Assembly (NCBI GenBank): GCA_948442015.1
Contig: CAOJRP010000010.1
Coordinates: 1 to 50,436 of the forward strand
Origin: an uncultured Erysipelotrichaceae bacterium
GTDB lineage: Bacteria; Bacillota_I; Bacilli_A; RF39; UBA660
DNA length: 50,436 nt
Direction: 5' to 3'
This document shows, piece after piece, positions 41,507 to 50,436 of the stretch. The notes under the pieces were generated by a model, which ran no database searches, was not told the origin of the DNA, and worked only from the letters and a program-made list of their open reading frames with translations. Each line of letters starts with the position of its first letter. The first letter of the stretch is position 1. The position numbers and the translations under genes are program-made.

Positions 41507-43150
41507 CTATTCATAAGTGATTACATCTTCACTAAATATTTCATTAGCTAGTTTTTCCACTTCTGTTTGTTCTACTTTTGGCACATCTGATATTTCATCT
41601 ATGTACTCATATATAATACCATTTTTTTTGTTATTTTTAAATAGTTCCGTTTGTTCATTCCATTTTTCTTCTGATAGACAAACAAATTTATATTCTTTAT
41701 TCATAAATTCTAAAAATATATCTTCAATAGTAGCTAATTCTTTATTTATCAACATTGCTGTAGAATTATTTTTTACTTTAATTACGGCATATTTTGGGGA
41801 AGCTAAAACTATTTCTGAGTCAATAGTTAAAGAATATATGTTTTTAAAATTTTCTTGCATATATTCTATTGTTTCAAGCCAATCTTTTGCTATTTCTATT
41901 TTATAATCTTTTGTGGCTTCAACAAAGCAATTATTTACTCTTATATTTTCTACATTATCAATAAATTCTTCATTTATATCTTCTGTTTCTTCTAATATCT
42001 CTTTATTTTCTTTTATTTCAGGTATTTCTTCTATTTTTTCTTCCGATTTTATTTCCCGGGAAATAATTTTTTCACTTTCTAAAGAATTATTTTTTATTTC
42101 CCGGGAAATATTTTGTTCTTTTTTAATATTAGTATTAGTTAAATATTTTAAAATTGTCATTTCAATTAATATATAAGGATTAACATTAATGTTTGCTACA
42201 GTTAAACAATTATTTAAATCAAAAATTAAATTATATATTTTATTAAATTGCTCTAAATCATAATTATTTTTTAATTCTATTGCAACATTTTCTAATTTTT
42301 TGATAAATTTTTCTACAAATATGCTATAGCTTGTTCCACTGTCATTAAATTCATTTAGTAAATTTAATACACCTTGAATGTTGTCATTATTAAAATTTTC
42401 ATATAACTCATCTATTTTTTTAGTCGAAACTATTCCAAAGTTTTTATAGATATCTTCTATATCTATAGCTTTGTTTTCACCAGATAGTTGGTCTAAGACA
42501 CTTAAGGCATCTCTTAATCCACCATTAGATATTATTGCTATTTCTTTTAATGCCTCATCACTTGCATTAATTTGTTCTTGTTCACAAACATATTTTAATC
42601 TTTCAAATATCTTCTCTGTTGTTATTGGCTTAAAATCTAATCTTTGACATCTTGATAGTATTGTTATGGGAACATTTTGAATGTCAGTCGTAGCTAAAAT
42701 AAATACAACGTGTCCAGGTGGTTCTTCTAATGTTAAGAGTAAAGCATTATAAGCTTGCTTAGATAGCATATGAACTTCATCAATTATATATACTTTATAT
42801 TTTGAATAAGTTGGTGTTACTTTAACATTATTAATAATTTCTCTTATTTCATCAACACCGTTATTGGAAGCAGCATCAATTTCAATTATATCGGGATTTT
42901 CATTAGTATTAAGACAATTAACACATTTTCCACAAGGTTCACCATTATTTGAATCTAGGCAATTAATTGCTTTGGCAAATATTTTGGCTGTACTAGTTTT
43001 TCCCGTTCCTCTTGGACCTGTAAAAATATAAGCATGCGAAATTTTATTATTTTTAATAGAATTTTTTAATATTTCTACTGTATATTCTTGCCCATAAATA
43101 CTTTCAAAATTACTTGGTCGATATTTTCTATATAAAACTTTATACTCCAT
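41507..43150 (-). CDS. dnaX: DNA polymerase III gamma/tau subunit
   Basis: A 547-residue clamp-loader ATPase. GPRGTGKTSTAK (Walker A), zinc cysteines CGKCVNC, VYIIDEVHMLS (Walker B), LLTLEEPPGHVVFILATT and SRCQRLDF are all present, followed by a collar and an acidic tau tail. The linker between them has the repeated peptide ISREIK (about residues 350-372), which is exactly where two perfect ATTTCCCGGGAAAT sites lie in the DNA, so the linker sequence appears shaped by protein-binding sites. A TG-extended -10 promoter is just upstream. Confidence 0.97.
   Translation of the reverse strand: MEYKVLYRKYRPSNFESIYGQEYTVEILKNSIKNNKISHAYIFTGPRGTGKTSTAKIFAKAINCLDSNNGEPCGKCVNCLNTNENPDIIEIDAASNNGVDEIREIINNVKVTPTYSKYKVYIIDEVHMLSKQAYNALLLTLEEPPGHVVFILATTDIQNVPITILSRCQRLDFKPITTEKIFERLKYVCEQEQINASDEALKEIAIISNGGLRDALSVLDQLSGENKAIDIEDIYKNFGIVSTKKIDELYENFNNDNIQGVLNLLNEFNDSGTSYSIFVEKFIKKLENVAIELKNNYDLEQFNKIYNLIFDLNNCLTVANINVNPYILIEMTILKYLTNTNIKKEQNISREIKNNSLESEKIISREIKSEEKIEEIPEIKENKEILEETEDINEEFIDNVENIRVNNCFVEATKDYKIEIAKDWLETIEYMQENFKNIYSLTIDSEIVLASPKYAVIKVKNNSTAMLINKELATIEDIFLEFMNKEYKFVCLSEEKWNEQTELFKNNKKNGIIYEYIDEISDVPKVEQTEVEKLANEIFSEDVITYE
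42051..42064. promoter_or_regulatory. Noc-binding site inside dnaX (1)
   Basis: ATTTCCCGGGAAAT, a perfect 14-bp match to the Bacillus Noc-binding consensus, lies in the dnaX linker region. It is a GC-rich island within extremely AT-rich DNA. Confidence 0.85.
42096..42109. promoter_or_regulatory. Noc-binding site inside dnaX (2)
   Basis: A second perfect ATTTCCCGGGAAAT, 45 bp from the first (same reading-frame phase), again encoding SREI. Pairs of close sites would favour Noc spreading from a nucleation point. Confidence 0.85.
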
Positions 43151-43165
43151 AAAAAAAGCTCCATT

Positions 43166-43176
43166 TCTTATATAAT
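43166..43176 (-). promoter_or_regulatory. Extended -10 promoter of dnaX
   Basis: TGATATAAT lies on the minus strand about 20 bases before the dnaX start. No clear -35 box is seen. Confidence 0.5.
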
Positions 43177-43199
43177 TATATCATAAATAAGGGCATTTT

Positions 43200-43610
43200 C
43201 TATCTTTTATCTACAAAAAATCTTTGTAATATGAATTTATATTCTTCTTCATATTTTTTATTTTTAATTTTTTCTATATTGTTTAAAATAATGGTATTTT
43301 TAGGATTATTTAATAGATAATATACTTTTTTTATTCTAGCTTCCTTTATTATTTGTTGGCACAATTCACAGGGGCATAAACTAACTATCATTGTACAAGA
43401 ATCTAAACGCCAATCTTTTATTTTTTTTTCAGCTTTCAAAATAGCATTTACTTCTGCATGTCCTAAAACATTATATTTGTTTTGTCTATTATTTATTTTT
43501 TTACTAATTATTTTTCCGTTTTTATCTAAAATTATGCAAGCAACAGGTACTTCTTGTTTTTTTTCTGCTTTTTTTATTAATTTAATTAGTATTTCTAAAT
43601 ATTTTTCCAT
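43200..43610 (-). CDS. tadA: tRNA adenosine(34) deaminase
   Basis: A 136-residue deaminase that makes inosine at the wobble position of tRNA-Arg. The zinc motif is GHAEVNAILKAE (HAE) and CPCELCQQ (PCxxC), with VACIILD before it. Size is slightly short. It lies between the SRP RNA and dnaX, as in Bacillus, which supports TadA over other cytidine/adenosine deaminases. Confidence 0.9.
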   Translation of the reverse strand: MEKYLEILIKLIKKAEKKQEVPVACIILDKNGKIISKKINNRQNKYNVLGHAEVNAILKAEKKIKDWRLDSCTMIVSLCPCELCQQIIKEARIKKVYYLLNNPKNTIILNNIEKIKNKKYEEEYKFILQRFFVDKR

Positions 43611-43626
43611 ATAATTTTACTCCTAA

Positions 43627-43724
43627 AAAAAGTGCACACAAACAGAGACTATTAAAGCTGCTACCTTCCGGTTCTGACTTGGTTCTAGTATATTTGTTGC
43701 ACGATTAAAATATTAGCACTTTTT
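43627..43724 (-). ncRNA. ffs: Signal recognition particle RNA, small type
   Basis: The minus strand has the SRP apical domain GTCAGAACCGGAAGGTAGCAGC with its GGAA tetraloop, inside a long imperfect hairpin closed by AGTGC/GCACT ends and followed by seven T. The RNA is about 90-95 nucleotides, the 4.5S-like form without an Alu domain, unlike the 6S-like scRNA of Bacillus subtilis. It binds Ffh for co-translational membrane targeting. A TATTAT -10 box lies directly upstream; parS overlaps the expected -35 region. Confidence 0.93.
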
Positions 43725-43747
43725 TTCATAATAAGCAAATCGTTTAA

Positions 43748-43763
43748 TGTTTCACGTGAAACA
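43748..43763. promoter_or_regulatory. parS site (1)
   Basis: TGTTTCACGTGAAACA is a perfect 16-bp palindrome and an exact match to the Bacillus parS consensus, the loading site of ParB/Spo0J. It lies directly upstream of the SRP RNA promoter. Confidence 0.95.
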
Positions 43764-43768
43764 TCTAT

Positions 43769-43792
43769 AAATTATTTCCCGGGAAATAATTT
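43769..43792. promoter_or_regulatory. Noc-binding site, intergenic
   Basis: ATTTCCCGGGAAAT (43774-43787) is the centre of a perfect 24-bp palindrome. Only five bases separate the palindrome from the parS site next to it. Confidence 0.88.
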
Positions 43793-43801
43793 AAAAATCC
43801 A

Positions 43802-44230
43802 TTAATGTAATGTATAATTATTGTCGTTTTCTTCTATATTTAAAAGTAAAACAGCATCTACTATCGCATATTCAGGATATAATCCTATTCTATCATGATA
43901 AAATGTGTGACTTGCACCCCAATGAGAATCAGCATTTGGATTTGATTTTATCATATTAATTCTATGTTCCAAATCTTGATTCTTATTAAATGCACATTGA
44001 TAAATTTCACTAATCACGTTTTTAATTTGTCCATCATTATTGGTAAATTTTTTTGTATCAAATACAATTTTTCTAATAGTTGGTGTATTATATCCTTGTT
44101 CTTCAACAGTAATTTTATCTTTCCATACAGAAATATGATAATAATTGTATCTATCTAACATAAAATTTTCTAATATATTTGCTATATCAATTTCATGTTC
44201 ATAATCTAACTCAATATTTATCTGTTCCAT
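43802..44230 (-). CDS. Hypothetical protein between parS sites
   Basis: A 142-residue acidic, apparently soluble protein that I do not recognise. It has no membrane segment or signal. The C-terminal half contains ADSHWGASHTFYHDRIGLYPEYAIVDAVLLLN, rich in His and Tyr. The AAGGGAG ribosome site before the ATG is good. It lies between gyrA and the SRP RNA, flanked on each side by a parS site, and shares no obvious operon. Confidence 0.7.
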   Translation of the reverse strand: MEQINIELDYEHEIDIANILENFMLDRYNYYHISVWKDKITVEEQGYNTPTIRKIVFDTKKFTNNDGQIKNVISEIYQCAFNKNQDLEHRINMIKSNPNADSHWGASHTFYHDRIGLYPEYAIVDAVLLLNIEENDNNYTLH

Positions 44231-44296
44231 AAAAACTCCCTTCTTGTTATTAATATAGCATAATTTATTATAAAAGTAATACTTTAGAAATATAAA

Positions 44297-44322
44297 AACA
44301 ATGTTTCACGTGAAACATTGTT
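44297..44322. promoter_or_regulatory. parS site (2), also a likely gyrA terminator
   Basis: A second TGTTTCACGTGAAACA (44302-44317) is the centre of a perfect 26-bp palindrome extended by AACAA/TTGTT. On the minus strand it lies just after the gyrA stop codon and is followed by TTTTTAT, so it could also end gyrA transcription. Confidence 0.92.
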
Positions 44323-44327
44323 AATAA

Positions 44328-46811
44328 CTATTCTTGATTACTAGAATTATTCTTTTCGACAACTATATTAGAATTTTCTTCTGTTGGTTCTTCATTATTG
44401 TCTTCATCGTTTTTATCAACTAAACTAATAGTCGAAACTTTTTGATTTTCTTTTAAATGAATTAATCTAACACCTTGCGTAATTCTACCTAAAGTTGATA
44501 TTTGTTCTAAAGGCATTCTTATTACCATTCCTGAATCAGTGATAATAATAACATCTTGATTTTCATTTACAACTTTAAATGATGCAATTGTACCATTTTT
44601 TTCTGTTAAATTAAGAGCTTTAACACCTTTACTACCTCTCTTAGTTTGTCTAAATTCCCGAACATTTGTTTTTTTGCCATAACCTTTTTCTGTTACAATG
44701 ATTATAGTATCTTCATCAGTAGCAATTTCAGCTCCAATACAAATACTATTTCCAAGCTCAATTCCTTTAACTCCGCTTGCTGTACGACCTAAATTTCTTG
44801 TATCATTTTCATTAAACTTAACCATACGTCCTAAACTAGAACCTAACAATACAGAATCATTTCCTGTCGTTTTAATAACTGTAATAAGTTCATCGTTTTC
44901 TTTTAAAGTTATGGCTATTTTACCATTATTTCTAATATTTTCAAATTCTTCTAAGGCCGTTTTCTTTATCAAACCATTTTTAGTAACGAACATCAAATTC
45001 TTTGTATTTTCTTCTTTAGAAATACCAATTATAGATTTTACCATCTCATCTTTTTCAATTTGTAATAAATTAATTATTGGTAATCCTTTTGCTGCTTTAC
45101 CATATTCTGGAATTTCATATCCTTTTAAGCGATATACCTTACCCTTATTTGTAAAGAATAAAATATAGTCATGAGTCGATAGATTAATCATATGTTCCAC
45201 ATAATCTTCTTCATTTGTCGACATACCTTTAACTCCAACTCCACCACGGTTTTGAGCTTTAACAACAGAAGAAGTAAATCTCTTAATATATCCATTATGA
45301 GTTAAAGCAACCATAATATTTTCTTCTGGAATTAAGGACTCATCTTCAATATATTCAATAGCTGTCATATCGATTGTTGTCTTTCTTTCATCACCAAATC
45401 TATTCTTAATTTCAAGCATTTCTTCCTTGATAATATTATAAACTTTTTCATCACTAGCTAATATTGACCTTAATTCATCAATTTCCTTTAATAACTCAGC
45501 AAGTTCTGCCTCTATCTTATCTCTTTCTAAGCCCGTTAATCTTCTTAATCTCATATCAAGAATAGCTTGAGATTGAATATCATCTAGCCCAAATCTTTCC
45601 ATTAAGCCTGTTTTTGCTTCTTGGTCACTCTTAGAAGCTCTAATTAATTTAACAACTTCATCGATATTATCTAAAGCAATTTTTAAACCTTCTAAAATAT
45701 GAGCTCTATCTTCGGCTTTTTGTAAATTAAATCTTGTTCTACGAATAATAATTTCTCTTTGGTAGTCCACATATTTAGAAATAATATCTTTGAGACCTAA
45801 AGTTTTAGGAGTACCTTGGTCTAACATTAAGAAAATAATACCAAAATTTACCTGGAAATCTGTATGTTTATAAAGTTTATTTAATATAACTTGTGGATTT
45901 GCATCTTTCTTTAAAGTAATAGTAATCTTAATACCATTTTTCAAATCTGTATGATAATCAGAAATACCATCTAAAACTTTATTATGAACAAGTTCAGCCA
46001 CTTTATTTTTAAGTTCAAAAGTGTTAACTCCATAAGGGACTTCTTCAACTATAATATAATGACGACCATTTTTTTCTTCAATAGTTGCTTTACTTCTAAT
46101 AGTAATTGAACCTCGACCTGTTTCATAAGCCTTTCTTATGCCAGAATTACCAAGAATTATACCTCCTGTTGGAAAATCTGGTCCCTTAATAATTCCCATT
46201 AATTCTTCTAAAGTAATATCTCGATTATCAATATAAGCAACACAACCATCAATAACTTCTGATAAATTATGAGGAGGAATATTAGTTGCCATACCTACAG
46301 CAATTCCCATTGTTCCATTAACTAAAATATTTGGATATCTTGAAGGCAAGATTGCTGGTTCTTTTTCACTTTCATCAAAGTTTGGCACCATATCCACAGT
46401 ATCTTTATTAATATCACGAAGTAACTCTAAAGATATTTTAGATAATCTTGCTTCGGTATAACGAGAAGCAGCTGCACCATCACCTTCAATATTCCCAAAG
46501 TTTCCATGCCCATCGACTAACATATAACGATAACTAAATTCTTGAGCCATTCGAACCATTGCTTCATAAATACTTGAATCCCCATGTGGATGGTATTTCC
46601 CCATTACATCTCCGACAATTCTCGCACTCTTCTTGTGTGGCTTGTCAGGAGTATAACCAGATTCATACATTGAATACATAATTCTACGATGAACTGGTTT
46701 TAAACCATCTCTTAAATCAGGTAATGCACGAGCAACGATTACACTCATTGAATAATCAATAAAAGATTTTCTTACTTCCGTTACTATATTATTTTGTTCT
46801 ACTCTATCCAT
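44328..46811 (-). CDS. gyrA: DNA gyrase subunit A
   Basis: An 827-residue type II topoisomerase subunit that cuts and rejoins DNA. The active Tyr is in [38 protein letters not shown] marks the winged-helix start, and the C-terminal beta-pinwheel has the repeated blades, with the GyrA-box-like [10 protein letters not shown]. In the quinolone-determining region the sequence reads [12 protein letters not shown], with Ser at the usual first position. It follows gyrB by 14 bases. Confidence 0.98.
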   Translation of the reverse strand: MDRVEQNNIVTEVRKSFIDYSMSVIVARALPDLRDGLKPVHRRIMYSMYESGYTPDKPHKKSARIVGDVMGKYHPHGDSSIYEAMVRMAQEFSYRYMLVDGHGNFGNIEGDGAAASRYTEARLSKISLELLRDINKDTVDMVPNFDESEKEPAILPSRYPNILVNGTMGIAVGMATNIPPHNLSEVIDGCVAYIDNRDITLEELMGIIKGPDFPTGGIILGNSGIRKAYETGRGSITIRSKATIEEKNGRHYIIVEEVPYGVNTFELKNKVAELVHNKVLDGISDYHTDLKNGIKITITLKKDANPQVILNKLYKHTDFQVNFGIIFLMLDQGTPKTLGLKDIISKYVDYQREIIIRRTRFNLQKAEDRAHILEGLKIALDNIDEVVKLIRASKSDQEAKTGLMERFGLDDIQSQAILDMRLRRLTGLERDKIEAELAELLKEIDELRSILASDEKVYNIIKEEMLEIKNRFGDERKTTIDMTAIEYIEDESLIPEENIMVALTHNGYIKRFTSSVVKAQNRGGVGVKGMSTNEEDYVEHMINLSTHDYILFFTNKGKVYRLKGYEIPEYGKAAKGLPIINLLQIEKDEMVKSIIGISKEENTKNLMFVTKNGLIKKTALEEFENIRNNGKIAITLKENDELITVIKTTGNDSVLLGSSLGRMVKFNENDTRNLGRTASGVKGIELGNSICIGAEIATDEDTIIIVTEKGYGKKTNVREFRQTKRGSKGVKALNLTEKNGTIASFKVVNENQDVIIITDSGMVIRMPLEQISTLGRITQGVRLIHLKENQKVSTISLVDKNDEDNNEEPTEENSNIVVEKNNSSNQE

Positions 46812-46825
46812 ATTTTTATACCTCC

Positions 46826-49830
<3,005 letters not shown>

Positions 49831-49862
49831 TTTTTAGCCTCTTCTAAGTTCATATAGTAAAA

Positions 49863-49894
49863 ATATAGGTATATTAATACTCCTATACCTATAT
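49863..49894 (-). terminator. Terminator between the comK-like gene and recF
   Basis: ATATAGGTAT and ATACCTATAT form a 10-bp stem with a twelve-base loop on the minus strand, followed by five T. It should end comK transcripts. A TG-extended -10 (TGATATAAT, 49905-49897) precedes it, so some recF transcripts may begin just before the hairpin. Confidence 0.7.
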
Positions 49895-49935
49895 TGATTA
49901 TATCACAAATATGACATTTATTTAAGCTTTTTTTA

Positions 49936-50373
49936 TTAATTTCGATTAATTAAGACAGATTCTAAACGACAAGCACGCATTAATTGATTATTAATTGTTG
50001 CAAAAGAACAGTTTATAACAATTTCTTCGTAATTTTTAAAAATAATTTTTGTTTTATTTTCATACTTCTCAACATTTTTAATATTTCTTAATGATAACCA
50101 AACACATCGATTTAATCTTGGTGAAGATGTTGGAAAAAAAATTATTCTTTTACTTTCTTCGATAATAACTGGCAATTTATGGGTCATCCCCGTAAGTCTT
50201 GTCGTTCCAATTCTTCTACCTTCATAAGTACTACCAAAATATTCACAACTATTATAAATTATCTCATTAGCTTCATTATTAATAAATATTTGCTTATTTG
50301 CTTCATAAACCATTGTCCCCTTATCATATGGTACTAATGCTAATGTATCTTCACTAATTTCATAGTTTTGCAT
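49936..50373 (-). CDS. comK: Short ComK-like competence regulator
   Basis: A 145-residue ComK-family protein. The core CEYFGSTYEGRRIGTTRLTG, THKLPVIIEE and FFPTSSPRLNRCVWLSL matches the Bacillus CRFFGSSYAGRKAGT, SHKPPI and FPT motifs that form its DNA-binding fold. ComK switches on DNA-uptake genes. The protein is about 45 residues shorter than the Bacillus one and lacks the C-terminal stretch through which MecA-ClpCP degrades ComK. A strong ribosome site (AGGAGGGGG) precedes the ATG. It is the gene nearest the origin side of the window. Confidence 0.88.
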   Translation of the reverse strand: MQNYEISEDTLALVPYDKGTMVYEANKQIFINNEANEIIYNSCEYFGSTYEGRRIGTTRLTGMTHKLPVIIEESKRIIFFPTSSPRLNRCVWLSLRNIKNVEKYENKTKIIFKNYEEIVINCSFATINNQLMRACRLESVLINRN

Positions 50374-50392
50374 ATTATCCCCCTCCTATAAT

Positions 50393-50425
50393 AAAATCAA
50401 GTATTTTCTACAAAAAATTGATTTT
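50393..50425. promoter_or_regulatory. Dyad and AT-box upstream of comK-like gene
   Basis: AAAATCAA and TTGATTTT form an 8-bp inverted repeat with a 17-base centre, 20 bases before the comK-like start. The sequence also fits one AAAA-N5-TTTT box, the half of a ComK operator; a second is only partial. Autoregulation is possible, but such boxes are frequent in AT-rich DNA. Confidence 0.35.
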
Positions 50426-50436
50426 ATTTTTATATT

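Noticed and set aside
41517-42176. Plus-strand frames of 129 and 87 codons inside dnaX
   Set aside because: They are antisense to the dnaX tail and low in complexity.
44698-45168. 156-codon plus-strand frame inside gyrA
   Set aside because: It is antisense to well-conserved gyrA sequence and has no own features; a shadow of the real gene.

Overview
The window is about 50 kb of a very AT-rich, Gram-positive, endospore-forming chromosome, read from just beside the replication origin (right end) outwards (left end). The evidence is a Bacillus-like origin-proximal gene order: recF-gyrB-gyrA, then tadA, SRP RNA, dnaX-yaaK-recR, bofA, holB-ricT-trmN6, pth-mfd-spoVT, metG-tatD-3D protein-ksgA-yabG-veg, spoVG, yabP-yabQ-divIC, nrdG, ECF-type ATPases-truA-rplM-rpsI, and finally cwlD. 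The sporulation genes (bofA, spoVT, yabG, yabP, yabQ, spoVG, cwlD), exact parS and Noc-site sequences and a T-box leader all fit Bacilli. Extreme AT content and some missing neighbours (rnmV, fin, ecfT) suggest an uncultured, possibly gut-associated Bacilli lineage; I cannot name the species.

Right to left: (1) 43.2-50.4 kb, an origin-proximal block with a short ComK-like regulator, recF, gyrB, gyrA, two perfect parS sites, one intergenic Noc site, SRP RNA and tadA. (2) 28.5-43.2 kb, housekeeping and sporulation genes in conserved order; dnaX carries two more perfect Noc sites inside its reading frame, and a T-box controls a dut-metG-tatD unit. (3) 23.1-28.4 kb, a lineage-specific envelope cluster: a lipoprotein, RDD-like membrane proteins, a decayed lipoprotein paralogue, a membrane-anchored HTH protein and a CAP-domain protein. 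(4) 16.2-23.0 kb, sporulation genes, nrdG, two degenerate ECF-type ATPases, truA and the rplM-rpsI operon with its L13 leader and promoter. (5) 9.2-16.1 kb, accessory genes separating rpsI from cwlD: a nucleotidyltransferase, a queuosine-salvage protein, an HD hydrolase, a YkgJ-type cysteine protein, a MITE-like element with 12-bp flanking direct repeats, a DUF3800 gene with a structured candidate RNA behind it, tandem Xre regulators, and an apparently frameshifted gene. The only plus-strand genes (10.7-12.4 kb) lie here. (6) 0-9.2 kb: cwlD, an Abi_2/HEPN gene, an HtrA protease, a DUF2974 hydrolase, a SWIM-SNF2 helicase and, at the left end, a complete-looking retron.

The most interesting system is the retron (about 70-1850 minus): a sigma-A-like promoter, a highly folded leader flanked by complementary a1/a2 segments, an 82-residue membrane protein and a reverse transcriptase with the retron NAxxH, YVDD and (V/I)TG signatures, closed by a terminator. 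Its layout suggests anti-phage defence with a membrane effector; that role is inferred. A second candidate system is the DUF3800 protein with its neighbouring structured RNA and tandem Xre regulators.
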